From assembly GCA_907165275.2 (NCBI GenBank), contig OU015658.1, positions 2,988,501-3,052,500 of the forward strand: 64,000 nt of DNA. Direction: 5' to 3'. The position numbers and the translations under genes were made by a program. This DNA comes from Zygaena filipendulae. Lineage: Eukaryota > Arthropoda > Insecta > Lepidoptera > Zygaenidae. The notes beneath the pieces were generated by a model. The model saw nothing but the letters and a program-made list of their open reading frames with translations, had not been told where the DNA came from and searched no databases. Shown one piece after another: positions 44,446-55,326 of the stretch; position 1 is the stretch's first letter; each line of letters begins with the position of its first letter.

Positions 44446-44700
44446 ATGTCGCTCAAATCATGTGTGAATCAACGTACGGGCGAGAGTGGCGTGTGGGAGC
44501 GTGCGTATACTACCGGACGCTGGGGGGGGAAGCAGCCACCCCCTTCTGGGGGGAACGCCCCAGCCAGCCCCTGTAAACTTCCCGACACCGGATCGAACCG
44601 CAAGCACGCCGCGGGGCGTACGGTAGTGAGCCACTACCCAGCGAGTTCAGTGCGCGACGCAACGCGACGTTTTAACACGAAAATAGACAAGATTTTAAAC
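44446..44700 (+). promoter_or_regulatory. GC-rich 5' leader of the dehydrogenase gene
   Basis: GC-rich sequence directly upstream of the ATG at 44701, open in the same frame back to an ATG at 44446. The SDR fold starts at 44701 (MELKGKVALITG), so the upstream part is taken as 5' UTR or promoter and not as protein. Confidence 0.4.
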
Positions 44701-47700
44701 ATGGAGCTGAAAGGAAAGGTCGCGTTGATCACTGGAGCAGCAGCGGGCATCGGCCTCGCTTACAGCGAGGAGTTGCTCAAACAAGGTGCTAAGGTAATTA
44801 GAATTTGAAAAAAATAGTTTATGTCACACTAATTGATGGACAAAAAGAAACTCGATTAATAAAATTTACTGTTTAGATTTTTTTTAAATATAGTTAGGTA
44901 GGTATGTTAAAAATTATGCGATAATATTAAAAGTGCTTCTTCTGAACTCGAGTTTTAATTATTTATTTACACCTACCTAAATATCTTTTCGTAAAGTCAG
45001 TAGGTAATTATAATATAAAACTAATCATATTATAGATGTCCATACAAGACATTTAATTTATTCTGTGATATTTCATGATTTAAAACTGTCTTCGTCTTCA
45101 ATAATGATTATTTACGATATTAATATATTATCGATGCACGTTTTTCCTGGCCGGCGGCGGTTGTATTGATTTTTCCGACGCCGGTTCTTATTTTCCTTGC
45201 GGAAAACAAAAGCAATCAATTATTTTAATGACGTCGCGTCGTCGTGCGGCGCGGCGCGGCAACCGGACATGAGGCTTTTGTTTATTTTTAATGAATAGGT
45301 ACTTAACACGATTGCAGGGATCGAGTTAGGGAAGTGTATAAAAATAACACATCGCCTTCCTTGACTTGAACTCTGCGATATCGATCAAATTGAAACTTAG
45401 GTAGGTACTTTACTATTATTCCAATCTGATGATTCTCATCGTTACAACAACCTGTTAAAAGTAAGTATTTTTGGTTAATTTACTTACTTATTTACGTTTT
45501 TTAGTTGTTTTGTTATTATAAAAAGTTATAGATGATGATGTTGTATGCACCATGCTGTCTGCCCAGTGCACACTCACCGGATACCATTTACAAATTCGCC
45601 GCACATTTCCGTCGTTTGACAGGTTTCGTTATGCGATATCGATTCGGACATCGGCGAGGAGGTGACGAATGAGCTGGGAGTGAAGTATGGCAGGAAGAAT
45701 GTGCTCTTCTGCCGGTGTGACGTCACGGACTACTCGCAGTACGAAGGTACGTACGCACTTACGCACGAAGGTACCTACGGTTAGTGATTAGTATGCGTAA
45801 ATTTTAAATCACAGAAAAAGGAATGTACCTTACCGTAGGAAGGCGGGAAAAACGGGCCACTGGTTATGAATGAGCAAATGCTCCCAAAACTTTCTGTAAC
45901 TACAATATTCCACACAAAATCAATTTTTAAAACAGAATAAGTAAATAAGTAACCAAATAGCGTAGAATATAATTTAATGTTCATTGGCGTGACGAATGGT
46001 TTTTATTTAGGTTTATGCGAAAATAAACCGGCGACCCTGGTTTTCATAACATGTTTTCACACTAAACTGAGCCGATGCCCCTTCTATCTGTTCTGTGCAC
46101 GTTCTGCGGTTCAGATGTATATTCGTGAAACAGCTTCAACATCTGGCAATATCTAACACAAGTGTGAAATAGCACATGTGACACTTTTGTCCCGATATAC
46201 CTACTATGAGTTCGCGAAGAAAATACGAAGACTTGCTACAAAAATTATCTACATGACTTGTACCTACCTAAACAAATCGAAACGTTAACAGATACCTACG
46301 ATTTACAGAGAATGATAGAAAAATAAATGAATCCTTCAGATTCTTTTTCATTTACATTCAACATTTATCGCATCGCTTCTATTTTAACTATATCAGACAG
46401 AAAATGTGTAGTGGTGGGTTCTCCGTGCTCGCACACGAGATATCAGTACCACTGGTACCAATTTAACTCACAGTTCAAACCACAAGTTCAAACCTAACCT
46501 AATCTTACGTGTCGAAGTGCATTCAAATACCTACCATACGAAAATGCTAACATTTACCTACTATGTAATACACAATACACTATGTCTACATAAATCACAT
46601 CAAATGGTTTTTGGCCGCTGTCATAGCAAAACATTTTCGTTTTACAGAAGCGTTCGAGATGACAATGGAGGTGTTCAATCGTCTGGACATAGTGATCAAT
46701 AACGCAGGGGTCATGAACGACAGGTTCTGGGAGTTGGAGGTTGACGTCAACTTGGTAAGTAAAGCCGGACATAAGATAATAATAATATGTAAATTAACTT
46801 TGACAAACGGACAGAAACTTCTAATATCATTTTATTTAGCTCTTCTTGTGATCTCCTGCATATTATACATGATCTTAGGAGAGTATCCATCCAACTTATA
46901 AGTTTTCGTGGAATTTTTACGTCTTTCTACAGATTTTCAAAATAATTGAAAGTTATTTTACACATTTTTTTACTATTGTTGTCAATCGATCCTCTTTCTT
47001 ATACTGATCAAAAACTTCTATCGAACTAACCATCGTTGGAGTATGATATGTATGTGATATGCGGGGACAAGTGAAACGCAAGACTGCTGTTAACGCACTG
47101 GCTTTATTATAGGTATCGGTCAGCGGGGCGCAGCTCCGCACACATGCATACCTACCTATATAACATCTCTCCCCCATAGCTACTGACTACTGCTACGATA
47201 ATATAATCTAAGTGTACTAAAATTACCGATATAGGTATTTATTACTCTAATGGAATCTCTTATAGACAACTCTGAGACAGTTGCGTTTTTGCCTCTGTTC
47301 CGGGGGCTCATTCAGAGGGTGTGTCAGGTGTCCCAAAGTAATCTGCCTCGTGCGAGTCGTCTTCCCCGTCTGCTGGTGCTGGGCGACGAACTCCTCTGGT
47401 TATGGTCACCCATGAGGGCGTCGCATCCGGTGAGTCCCCGTACGTTTGCGCGGGTGTGGTCGGTGTGTGCACCACGCTGCTAGGCGGGGAGGTGACTGAG
47501 GCCGTCGCTGCTTGTTCCTCACTTTCCTCTCCTGCGTCTGCAAACGAGGCGTCACTGGCGGGGGACGGCGGTGGTTGCTGTTGCAGTACTCCTTGGTCTC
47601 GTAGGTTGGTGTTGTCATTGCCAACGTCTGTGTCCGGCAACTCAACCTCAGGCAAGTCCCAAAGCTGTCTATTATTGTCATAATTTAATCGTATACCTTT

Positions 47701-50700
47701 ATACAATACAAGTTGATTTTTATGTTTCTTTAAAATTTTATTTGTTACACAATCTTTAACTAGGTATAACATTTTACCTAAACTTTGTATAATTACCCCT
47801 TTTTCCCAACAATATTTATCCTTATTACTAAATTTTTTATACAAAACATTTTGTCCGGGTGAAAAAAATGTATTTTTCCCACCACGAGCTTCAACCTGTG
47901 AACACTGTTTACTTTTTATAGTATCGGCGAGTGTTGCCGATGAGAGCGGTGACGGCGCCGGGTTCAGTATATCCAGGCGCGACCTCAGTTTGCGGCCAAA
48001 TACTAATCGAGCCGGTGATGAGTCTGTTAAGGCGTGTATGGAGTTACGATAGTCAAATAAATATTTGTATAAATTTAGTTTTCCTTCTCTTATTGTATTA
48101 CTACCTAAAATGCTAGATTTAATCCCTTTCTTAACAATTTTTACATATGCTTCAGCCTGACCGTTGCTCGCCGGATGATACGGCGGTGACGTCACATGAG
48201 AAATTCCATTTAAGTCACAGAAGCATTTAAAATCCTGTGAACAGAACGCGGTGCCATTGTCGGTCACTATCGTTTGTGGAAGCCCAAACCTCGACATGAA
48301 CTCGTACATTTTTTCTATTACAGCCACAGTGGTAGTGGTGTTCATGTCGTATACTTCGACCCACTTGCTATATGCGTCTACTATAACTAAATACGTGCGT
48401 CCGTTTAAAGGTCCGAGGAAGTCCGCATGCACTCTGTGGAAGGGGTGCGGCGGGTGCGGCCACGGCGCTAGCGGCGCTCGCGGCGGCGACGGCCGCAGCC
48501 GGTTGCATATTTCACACGAGCCTATCATTTGTTCGATCGCTTTGTCTATCCCCGGAAACCACAGTCGTGAGCGAGCCTCGGCTTTGGTTTTTACTATGCC
48601 TATGTGCGATGTATGCAATTCCGAAAGGACACGCTGACGTAACGAGTTCGGAATTACTACCTTGTGACCTCTCATCAGACAACCGTTTTCGTAAGAGAGT
48701 TGTAATTTGCATAAATAAAAAGGTTGTATATTGTTATCACAAACCTTCCTAGGCCATCCGTTTTGTACATAGTCGACGACTCGCCTCAGTACCGCGTCGT
48801 TATCGGTCGCGTCGCGCAGCTCCCGCGCGGTGATCGGCAAGGCGCCGTGCACTACGAAGCGCACGTACGCTGCGCGGTCGCCCGGGTCGGCCGCCCCGTC
48901 CGCGTCCCCCGGCGCCCCGCCGCCGCCGCCCGCTTCCGGTAAGCTGGCTCGCGATAGGTAATCCGCGCTGTTGTCCTTACTTTTAACATATTCTATTGAA
49001 TAATTGTAACCACTTAAAAATAATGCGTATCTTTGTAACCTATTCGCGGTGACTTCTGGAATACCTTTGCGGGGCCCGAAAATCGAAAGGAGCGGTTTGT
49101 GATCCGTTCGCAATATAAAAGGTGTAGATCTCCCATATAAATATTGGTGAAAACGACGCACCCCGAATATTATTGCAGTCGCTTCTTTTTGAATCTGCGA
49201 GTAACGTTTTTCCGCATTGTTTAAAGTACGCGACGCGTATGCGATCGGTTTTTCCTGAGTGTCGCTATCTATTTGTGACAAAATCGCTCCTAGCCCGTTA
49301 GGTGACGCGTCGACTGTTAAAACTATTTTTGCATTGGCGTTAAAATGTGCAAGCGTTTGGTCCGACGTCAGAATGTTTTTTATTTCAATAAACGCGTCGT
49401 TTTCGATTTTAGACCATCTCCATTTGGTACCCTTTTTTAGCAACTCATACAATGGACTTAAAATCGTTGACGCGCTAGCTACGAAACATCTGTAATAATT
49501 AACGAGTCCCAAAAAAGATTGAAGTTCATTTACATTCGTAGCAATCGGCGCATGCATTATTGCTTTGATTTTATCTGCCGATTTTTTTAACCCGTCTTTG
49601 TTAATTACGTACCCTAAATAATTTATTTCATTTTTGAAATATTCGCATTTTTCGTTTTGTAATACGAGCCCTGCTTCTTGAAATCGCTGTAACACCTGAT
49701 GTAATCTGGACAAGTGCTGGGCGCGGTCCTCGCCCGTGATAAGCACGTCGTCGAGCAGACACAGCACGCCGCTCAGGCCGGCCAGCAGCCCCTCCATGGC
49801 GCGCTGGAACACGGCCGGCGCGCTCGACAGACCGAACACCAACCGCGTGTATGCGAACAGGCCGCGGTGCGTATTTATACACGTATATTTTTGCGACTCG
49901 TCGTCTAAAACGAATTGATTATATGCCATCGATAAGTCCAATTTGGTAAACTGTTGGCCCCCGTGAAGTTTCGTGAACAATTCGTTAATCGTCGGCAGCG
50001 GGTACTGGTCTATTACCAGTTGTTTATTTAAACTGACGGAATAGTCTACACACAGCCGGACGGACCCGTCGCGCTTTAATACCGGTACGATAGGCGACGC
50101 GTACTCTGACTGTGCTACCGGCCGGAGGACACCTAACTCGAGTAGCCGGTCGATTTCTTTATCGACTTTATCCTTTAGGGCGAATGGCATAGGGCGCGCT
50201 TTAAAAAATATGGGTTTACTATCTTCTTTGAGCCGCAACTTAACCTTATGTCTATTAAATAAACCTAATTTTCCTGAAAAAACATTAGGGTAAAGTAAAT
50301 GCAACGATTCCGTTTCATCGACTGTTCGTTTACAATTATACATATACAGGTGTTAGTTGCAACTCAAACTTAGCAATAAAGTCGCGGCCGAGCAGCGGCG
50401 GCCCGCCGCAGCGCACCACGTACACGAACAGCTCGCGCGCGCGGCCCCTCCACTCGACCGACATCAGCGCGCGCCCCGCGCACCTCAACGCTTCCCCCGT
50501 GTAGCTTATGAGTTTCTTCCTAGTGACTGACAATGGCACGTCTGCGAAGTGCAACTTATATATACCTTCCGATATGACAGTCACGGCCGATCCACTATCA
50601 ATTTCGAATGCAATTTTTTTTCCGTTAATACACACCGACTCGACTAGAGGCTCACCTTGAAGGGATCGTATGTTGTGTAACTCACCGTCGTCGTCGTCAT

Positions 50701-53700
50701 CGCCCTCATCCACGGTACCAGTCGCAACGTATTTTACATTTTTACACATTCGGCGCAAATGAATGTGAAGGCACATTGCACTTTGTACACGTATAGCTAG
50801 CAAAACGACATTCATCGGTTTTGTGGTTTGTATAACCGCACACGTTACACTTCACTTTAACACTTTTCCTACCCGGCTTCGAGCCTTTGTCGATTTTGTA
50901 CAGCGGCTGGTCGGGCGCGATAGCGACGCCCGCGACGGCGGGCCCGCCGGCGACGGCGACGCGTGCGCTGCGCATGCTCTCGACGAACTCCACGGCCTTG
51001 GCCAGGGTTAAGCCGGTCAGATCTTTCACGTATAACTTTTCCTTTTCGACCCCTGGTAGCATCCCCATTATGAAACGGTCTCGTAGCGCCTCTTCTATGT
51101 TGCTAAATTTGCATTCAGTAGTGAGTCCACGCAGTCTCGCCGCCCATTGGGACGCCGTCTCGGATGGAAGTTGGCTGGCCGCGTAGAACTTGTGCCTTTC
51201 TCCGAACCCTACCTGTTTCGGTGTGAAGTGTGTGTCTAGCAGATTCAGTATATCTTCGTACGGCACCTGTTGTAAGTCCTTCGGCAGCGCAAGGTCAGCC
51301 GCCAACTTGTACGTGCCGTCCGCGAGTGCGCTCAACAATATTGCTCGTTTTTTCACTCCCGCCGGATCTTTCACCGCGTCGATATCGTTCGCGATGAACC
51401 ACTGAGTGATTCTACTTTTAAACGCAGTCCAAGTATGTTGACTGTGGTCGAAATTAGTCAAAATTCCGAAATTTGCCGACGCCATTTTTTATTATTTTGC
51501 ACCGGGTAGATGGATAAGTACTCGTCGCCACTGATATGTATGTGATATGCGGGGACAAGTGAAACGCAAGACTGCTGTTAACGCACTGGCTTTATTATAG
51601 GTATCGGTCAGCGGGGCGCAGCTCCGCACACATGCATACCTACCTATATAACAGAGTACAAAAAAAAATTGTGGTGTCGTGGGGACACGCGGAACGAAGT
51701 TTCTTATTATAAAAATACTAGCTGTGCCCCGCGGTTTACCCGCGGTAATTTCGGACTTCCCGCGGGAATTCCGGGATAAAAGTACCCTATGTCCTTATCT
51801 GTACCCCTGACAACTTGCATGCCAAATTTCATCCAAATCCGTCCAGCCGTTTTTGTGTGATTGAGTAACAAACATTCAAACATCCTCACTTTCACAAACA
51901 TCCAAACATCCACACTTTCACATTTATAATATTAGTAAGTAGGATAGTAGGATTAATTTTAGGTTCTATTTATTGAGGTATAAAGAAAATAATTATTCGG
52001 GTAAGTATACATTTTTTATTGATAAAAATAAAAAAAGTCTTACGTTACGGACGTTTTTTCCCGGTTAGGGTACCCCTCCGCATCGTCTCATAAGGAACTT
52101 CGTTCCAAAAAGGCAGAAATTGCAAAAAAAAGAAAACATAAGTAGGTACCTGTGATAATTTTACACAAATATTTTTTTTATGTAATTCAAATAGTTCCCC
52201 CTACTGAACCGCTCAAAGTTTCCATCCTGTAGGTATATGGGTACAGGATGGAATAGAAAAACTTGCTGAACGTCAAATGTCCCGATCACAGAATATATTA
52301 CTTGTTTATTACTCGTCAAAGACATTATAAGAGAATAGACGAACAATACAATACAATACTTTTACTATGCAAATTGCAATCCTGCAATCCACGTCAACCA
52401 ATTTTTGCAATCACATCGGTTCGACGTAATAAAATACCAATCACCACAAAGTACATTAATTCAAATAGCCAATCACATCGCTTTTCGTCAAGTGGTACCT
52501 ATCTATAGACAATAGTTTCAGCTAGCCAACGGAATTTTGTCAGCATGAGATCATTTGAGCGCCGCTGCGTGGTTCAAGGGGAAAGCTTAGCGGCCGAACG
52601 TATTGTCAATCTATTCTCTTTCAATATCTTTGCTACTCGTATATCTCACCAGTAATTATGGTTCCGATAGAACGGCGTGATACGCGGCACGTTGCTCGCG
52701 TACCGCTTCATGGGCAAGGACCGTGGCGGGCAGGGCGGCGCGATCGTCAACACCGCGTCCACGGCGCTCGTCCGGCCCCAGGTGTCCACGCCCATCTACA
52801 CAGCCACCAACTACGCCGTCGTCGGCCTCACCAAAGCGTACGGGGTGAGTTGTTTTCACTGTACAGATATGGACCCACAGAGAAAAGAAACAACTAGAGA
52901 TGACATGTGGGCGGGGCAGGCGCGCCACGGTTGCTAAGGAAGTTAGAGCAAATGCTCTAACTTTCCAAACACTTCTTTTGTTGGCATCCCGAATATATTT
53001 TCCACAATATTCCCAATACTGTAAATTTTGTAAACAACGACTAAGTTAAAACCTAACCAAACGGCCGGCGTTTAATACATTTCGTTACGTTAATGAATGT
53101 TTTTGTGCATGAATTGCATGATGAATAGTTTTGTGTGCTACAATCACCCGTCGACACGGGATATCGTTTATTTCCACATTAAACTGAGTTGATGTCACTT
53201 TTGTTCTGTGTATGGACCTAGCAGCCCGCTTAGCCAAGTTGTCAATCTATGACCGTATCATATCCGTCCAATGAAAAGTGAAATTTTTCATGACCACGTG
53301 ATTTGACGATATGTCGATCATAGATTGTCAACTTGGCTAAGGCCACTGGAGGCCGATTGCACTATTTCATAAAGACATTATCAAAACTAAACCCTTGAAA
53401 CGTCAAATATTAAAGAAATATTTTAAACAACTTTTGGTTTCGCGCTGATTAAGTATAGATAGGTATATTATTTTAAAGATTTTCATTTAACTTTTGAGAA
53501 AGAAATGACCACAAATGTTTTTGGTAATAAACAAGCAAAAAGTTGCCCTTTAGCTTTGACTTGACTTAGGTACCATATTGACCAAACATTTTTCATATAT
53601 TACAGGATCAATACCACGTGAATCTGACAGGGGTGAGGAGTATGGTGCTGTGTCCAGGCCTCACGGACACAGGCCTCGTCAAGGAGATCCGCAAGCAGCT

Positions 53701-54396
53701 CATGTCGTCAGAGTACGAGGCCGCCTGGCAACGAGACAACGCTAGCAGCAAGGCACAAAGGTTAGGAGTACCTAAGCGTGGGGCGCAAATAATCTACTAA
53801 AAGATCCAACCATGAAGATATTTATTTACCTACTTGCTAGCTCCCCGCGATGTCATCCGTGTAAATTTAGTTTAAATTTAGTTCCCGCGGGATTTCCGGT
53901 GTAAAAACACCCTATAATATCCTTTCTTATACACAATGTGTGAGTAATGCTACTGCTCCACCTGCGTTAACGTTAACGTTGATGTTAATGTCTTACGTGG
54001 TAATGTTAGTAAGTTAACGCGTTAAAATGTTGGCCACATCTAAATTAGCGCACTAATTTACGCGTTAACACGCAGGTGGAGCAGTAGCATAAAATTTCAT
54101 GCAGATATAGGCATAAAAGGTAACAGACAGAGTTACCTACTTTCGCATTTATAGTATCAGTAGATACCTATGGGTGTATGTCGTCATAAAAATTGGACGT
54201 CAAACTTGATCATGTTTTGGTCCCATGGGTCATGACTTCTTCTATGGCAGTTAAGTAGGTACATAACAAAAATATTTGCATTCGTTTCAGTTCCGAGCAC
54301 GTGGGACGCGCTCTTATTGAGATCCTGACGAAAGGACAAAGTGGGTCAGCATGGATAGTGGAAAATGGTCAGCCAGCGAGGGAGTGGCGTGGTTAA
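44701..54396 (+). CDS. short-chain dehydrogenase/reductase, 15-PGDH-like, catalytic Lys replaced
   Basis: Classical SDR of the insect alcohol dehydrogenase/15-hydroxyprostaglandin dehydrogenase-like group, cytosolic, NAD(H)-type. Exons: 44701-44793, 45623-45746, 46648-46754, 52671-52844, 53606-53760, 54291-54396; phases agree and give 252 aa, the usual SDR size. Cofactor motif TGAAAGIG starts at residue 11. An Asp after beta-2 (SLCDID) suggests NAD preference. NNAG is at 90-93, the catalytic Ser at 138 (NTAS), the catalytic Tyr at 151. The motif that should be YxxxK reads YTATN: residue 155 is Asn (AAC, 52809-52811). Exon 5 has the PG...DT turn after beta-6. Intron 3 is almost 6 kb because of a Gypsy insertion on the opposite strand. 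Substrate unknown. The exact subfamily name is uncertain. Confidence 0.9.
47044..47165 (-). repeat. 3' LTR of the Gypsy element
   Basis: 122 bases, identical to 51532-51653 and bounded by TGTTATATAG...ATATCA on the element strand. GAGTA just outside (47039-47043) is repeated outside the other LTR. A purine tract GGGGGAGAGA lies directly inside (47166-47175) and serves as plus-strand primer. An AATAAA-type signal occurs in the LTR. Confidence 0.92.
47308..50343 (-). CDS. pol: Gypsy pol: reverse transcriptase, RNase H, integrase
   Basis: 1011-codon frame without stops. RT motifs are visible from residue ~70 (SPIVPVLKRDGSVRLCVDY; LDLSMAYNQF). The catalytic box reads CLLDDV, so the usual Tyr of YxDD is Leu, while both Asp remain. 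RNase H follows (TVDASPNGLGAILSQ). Then come the integrase HHCC zinc site (H...H...CEICNR), and DDE residues in HADFLGPL, TDNGTAF and NGQAEAYVK. The last ~130 residues are acidic and Ser/Thr/Pro-rich. It overlaps the protease frame by eight bases (ATGTATAA), compatible with reinitiation or frameshift. Confidence 0.93.
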   Translation of the reverse strand: MYNCKRTVDETESLHLLYPNVFSGKLGLFNRHKVKLRLKEDSKPIFFKARPMPFALKDKVDKEIDRLLELGVLRPVAQSEYASPIVPVLKRDGSVRLCVDYSVSLNKQLVIDQYPLPTINELFTKLHGGQQFTKLDLSMAYNQFVLDDESQKYTCINTHRGLFAYTRLVFGLSSAPAVFQRAMEGLLAGLSGVLCLLDDVLITGEDRAQHLSRLHQVLQRFQEAGLVLQNEKCEYFKNEINYLGYVINKDGLKKSADKIKAIMHAPIATNVNELQSFLGLVNYYRCFVASASTILSPLYELLKKGTKWRWSKIENDAFIEIKNILTSDQTLAHFNANAKIVLTVDASPNGLGAILSQIDSDTQEKPIAYASRTLNNAEKRYSQIQKEATAIIFGVRRFHQYLYGRSTPFILRTDHKPLLSIFGPRKGIPEVTANRLQRYALFLSGYNYSIEYVKSKDNSADYLSRASLPEAGGGGGAPGDADGAADPGDRAAYVRFVVHGALPITARELRDATDNDAVLRRVVDYVQNGWPRKVCDNNIQPFYLCKLQLSYENGCLMRGHKVVIPNSLRQRVLSELHTSHIGIVKTKAEARSRLWFPGIDKAIEQMIGSCEICNRLRPSPPRAPLAPWPHPPHPFHRVHADFLGPLNGRTYLVIVDAYSKWVEVYDMNTTTTVAVIEKMYEFMSRFGLPQTIVTDNGTAFCSQDFKCFCDLNGISHVTSPPYHPASNGQAEAYVKIVKKGIKSSILGSNTIREGKLNLYKYLFDYRNSIHALTDSSPARLVFGRKLRSRLDILNPAPSPLSSATLADTIKSKQCSQVEARGGKNTFFSPGQNVLYKKFSNKDKYCWEKGVIIQSLGKMLYLVKDCVTNKILKKHKNQLVLYKGIRLNYDNNRQLWDLPEVELPDTDVGNDNTNLRDQGVLQQQPPPSPASDASFADAGEESEEQAATASVTSPPSSVVHTPTTPAQTYGDSPDATPSWVTITRGVRRPAPADGEDDSHEADYFGTPDTPSE
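50336..50815 (-). CDS. Gypsy protease
   Basis: A 159-codon frame with the retropepsin signature FEIDSGSAVTVIS and the downstream PLLGRDF block. The first ~35 codons overlap gag in another frame. The break between the gag and protease frames falls inside the second zinc knuckle of gag. Confidence 0.85.
   Translation of the reverse strand: MNVVLLAIRVQSAMCLHIHLRRMCKNVKYVATGTVDEGDDDDDGELHNIRSLQGEPLVESVCINGKKIAFEIDSGSAVTVISEGIYKLHFADVPLSVTRKKLISYTGEALRCAGRALMSVEWRGRARELFVYVVRCGGPPLLGRDFIAKFELQLTPVYV
50742..51485 (-). CDS. Gypsy gag
   Basis: 247 codons, starting MASANFGIL shortly after the 5' LTR. A capsid-like helical region is followed by a Cys-His zinc knuckle (CNVCGYTNHKTDEC). A second knuckle begins (CTKCNVPSH) but the frame leaves it before its last cysteine, at a CATTCATT tandem duplication (about 50757-50768). 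That break is described here only; whether it inactivates this copy depends on frameshifting. Confidence 0.85.
   Translation of the reverse strand: MASANFGILTNFDHSQHTWTAFKSRITQWFIANDIDAVKDPAGVKKRAILLSALADGTYKLAADLALPKDLQQVPYEDILNLLDTHFTPKQVGFGERHKFYAASQLPSETASQWAARLRGLTTECKFSNIEEALRDRFIMGMLPGVEKEKLYVKDLTGLTLAKAVEFVESMRSARVAVAGGPAVAGVAIAPDQPLYKIDKGSKPGRKSVKVKCNVCGYTNHKTDECRFASYTCTKCNVPSHSFAPNV
51532..51653 (-). repeat. 5' LTR of the Gypsy element
   Basis: 122 bases identical to 47044-47165. Followed outside by GAGTA (51654-51658), the target duplication. Confidence 0.92.
51718..51953 (-). mobile_element. Helitron-like repeat beside the Gypsy element
   Basis: CTAGCTGTGCCCCGCGGTTT to ATAATATTAGTAAGTAGGA, with a duplicated CAAACATCCAAACATCC stretch near the end. 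Starts 60 bases beyond the Gypsy target site. Confidence 0.7.
53183..53345. repeat. GAGTTG...TTAGCC repeat, foldback copy
   Basis: CTTAGCCAAGTTGTCAATCTA at about 53229 and TAGATTGTCAACTTGGCTAAG at about 53322 are inverted, about 75 bases apart. Related single arms occur at 38125-38205 and 42352-42437. Confidence 0.6.
53948..54089. mobile_element. TAA-flanked MITE, uninterrupted copy
   Basis: 142 bases from TGCTACTGCTCCACCTGCG to CGCAGGTGGAGCAGTAGCA, with TAA directly outside both ends. It is the empty-site counterpart of the interrupted element at 9869-10250, and lies in the fifth intron of the dehydrogenase gene. Confidence 0.88.
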
Positions 54397-54681
54397 CTAT
54401 GACGGAAACTTACCTAAATGTGTATAATATACCTACTGAATGCCAAAAATCTTGAACACAACGGAGCTAGAGACGTTTTTGTATCTATAGTTTTTAATTA
54501 AGTTTAGGTAAATAGGAATGGAAATATACTCAAGTGTATTTTGTACGCGAAGACAAAGTTATACGGTCGGAAAATTTTATCGGTACCTACCTAGGTAGGT
54601 AGGTACTATTTGCATTATCAAGGTTTTATATTATTAATACTATGCATTTCATATTAATGTACATTTAGGAGGTACGTATTA
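54397..54681. other. dehydrogenase 3' UTR
   Basis: AT-rich sequence after the stop at 54394-54396. No clear canonical poly(A) signal was found close to the stop. It contains TAGGTAGGTAGGTA at about 54592-54605. Confidence 0.4.
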
Positions 54682-55042
54682 GTGTCCGTTTATATCTACA
54701 GATATTGAGCGTGCGCGTGCCAGGCATATTCCGCCGCGCGCCGCACACAAAATAGTATACAGCCGTAGGTATTCATATCTATCGTAAGTTCGTAACACGG
54801 CCGCGCAGACGCCGACAGACACAAACCCAGCGTGCAGCGTAAAGAATATTTTGTCTCGCGGTTCATTTCTGTACGTGTCTATGGCTAAATGCCGAGCAGG
54901 ATGAATAGATCATCGGAAGCGTGCCGATGTCTTTTGTAAATAACGGTGTCTTTTGGTTTCTGCCCACATTAAATTTCTGCCTTGGCACGTGTCTGGCACG
55001 GTGGCGTGACGTGGTGTGTGTGTGATATAAACGGACCTTTAT
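54682..55042. mobile_element. MITE with GTCCGTTTATATC ends, copy 1
   Basis: AGTGTCCGTTTATATCTACA at the left and GATATAAACGGACCT at the right, about 361 bases. The second copy is at 59983-60341. Shared interior words include TGTCTGGCACG and CCGAGCAG. Confidence 0.75.
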
Positions 55043-55326
55043 AAGGAAGGATAGCTATCTTAATTGTATTCTTTCTATACCTAATAAGTAGATAACTATA
55101 CTAGCCTATATACTTAGGTAGGTACTCTTTAGTTTAAACTTTTTTTATAGGTAGGTATAAAAAAAAACGAAAAAGAGTGAACTCTATGAGGTGTACCTAA
55201 CAAGAGACGCCATAACGGATGATCTCCTCTGTCAGAAGTACGAGAGCACTATTCATACCCGGCCGTGTAATGAAGTTTGTGTTAGGTACTTCATTTTTAA
55301 TAAAATGTAGTAACACAAAAAATGAG

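Larger units (their letters stand above)
47044..51653 (-). mobile_element. complete Ty3/Gypsy LTR retrotransposon
   Basis: 4,610 bases with 122-bp identical LTRs, GAGTA target duplication (47039-47043 and 51654-51658), primer site TGGCGACGAG just inside the 5' LTR (about 51521-51530), polypurine tract at the 3' LTR, and gag, protease and pol frames in order. Pol order is protease, RT, RNase H, integrase, which defines Ty3/Gypsy. No envelope frame follows integrase. Identical LTRs indicate recent insertion. It lies antisense in intron 3 of the dehydrogenase gene. Confidence 0.93.
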
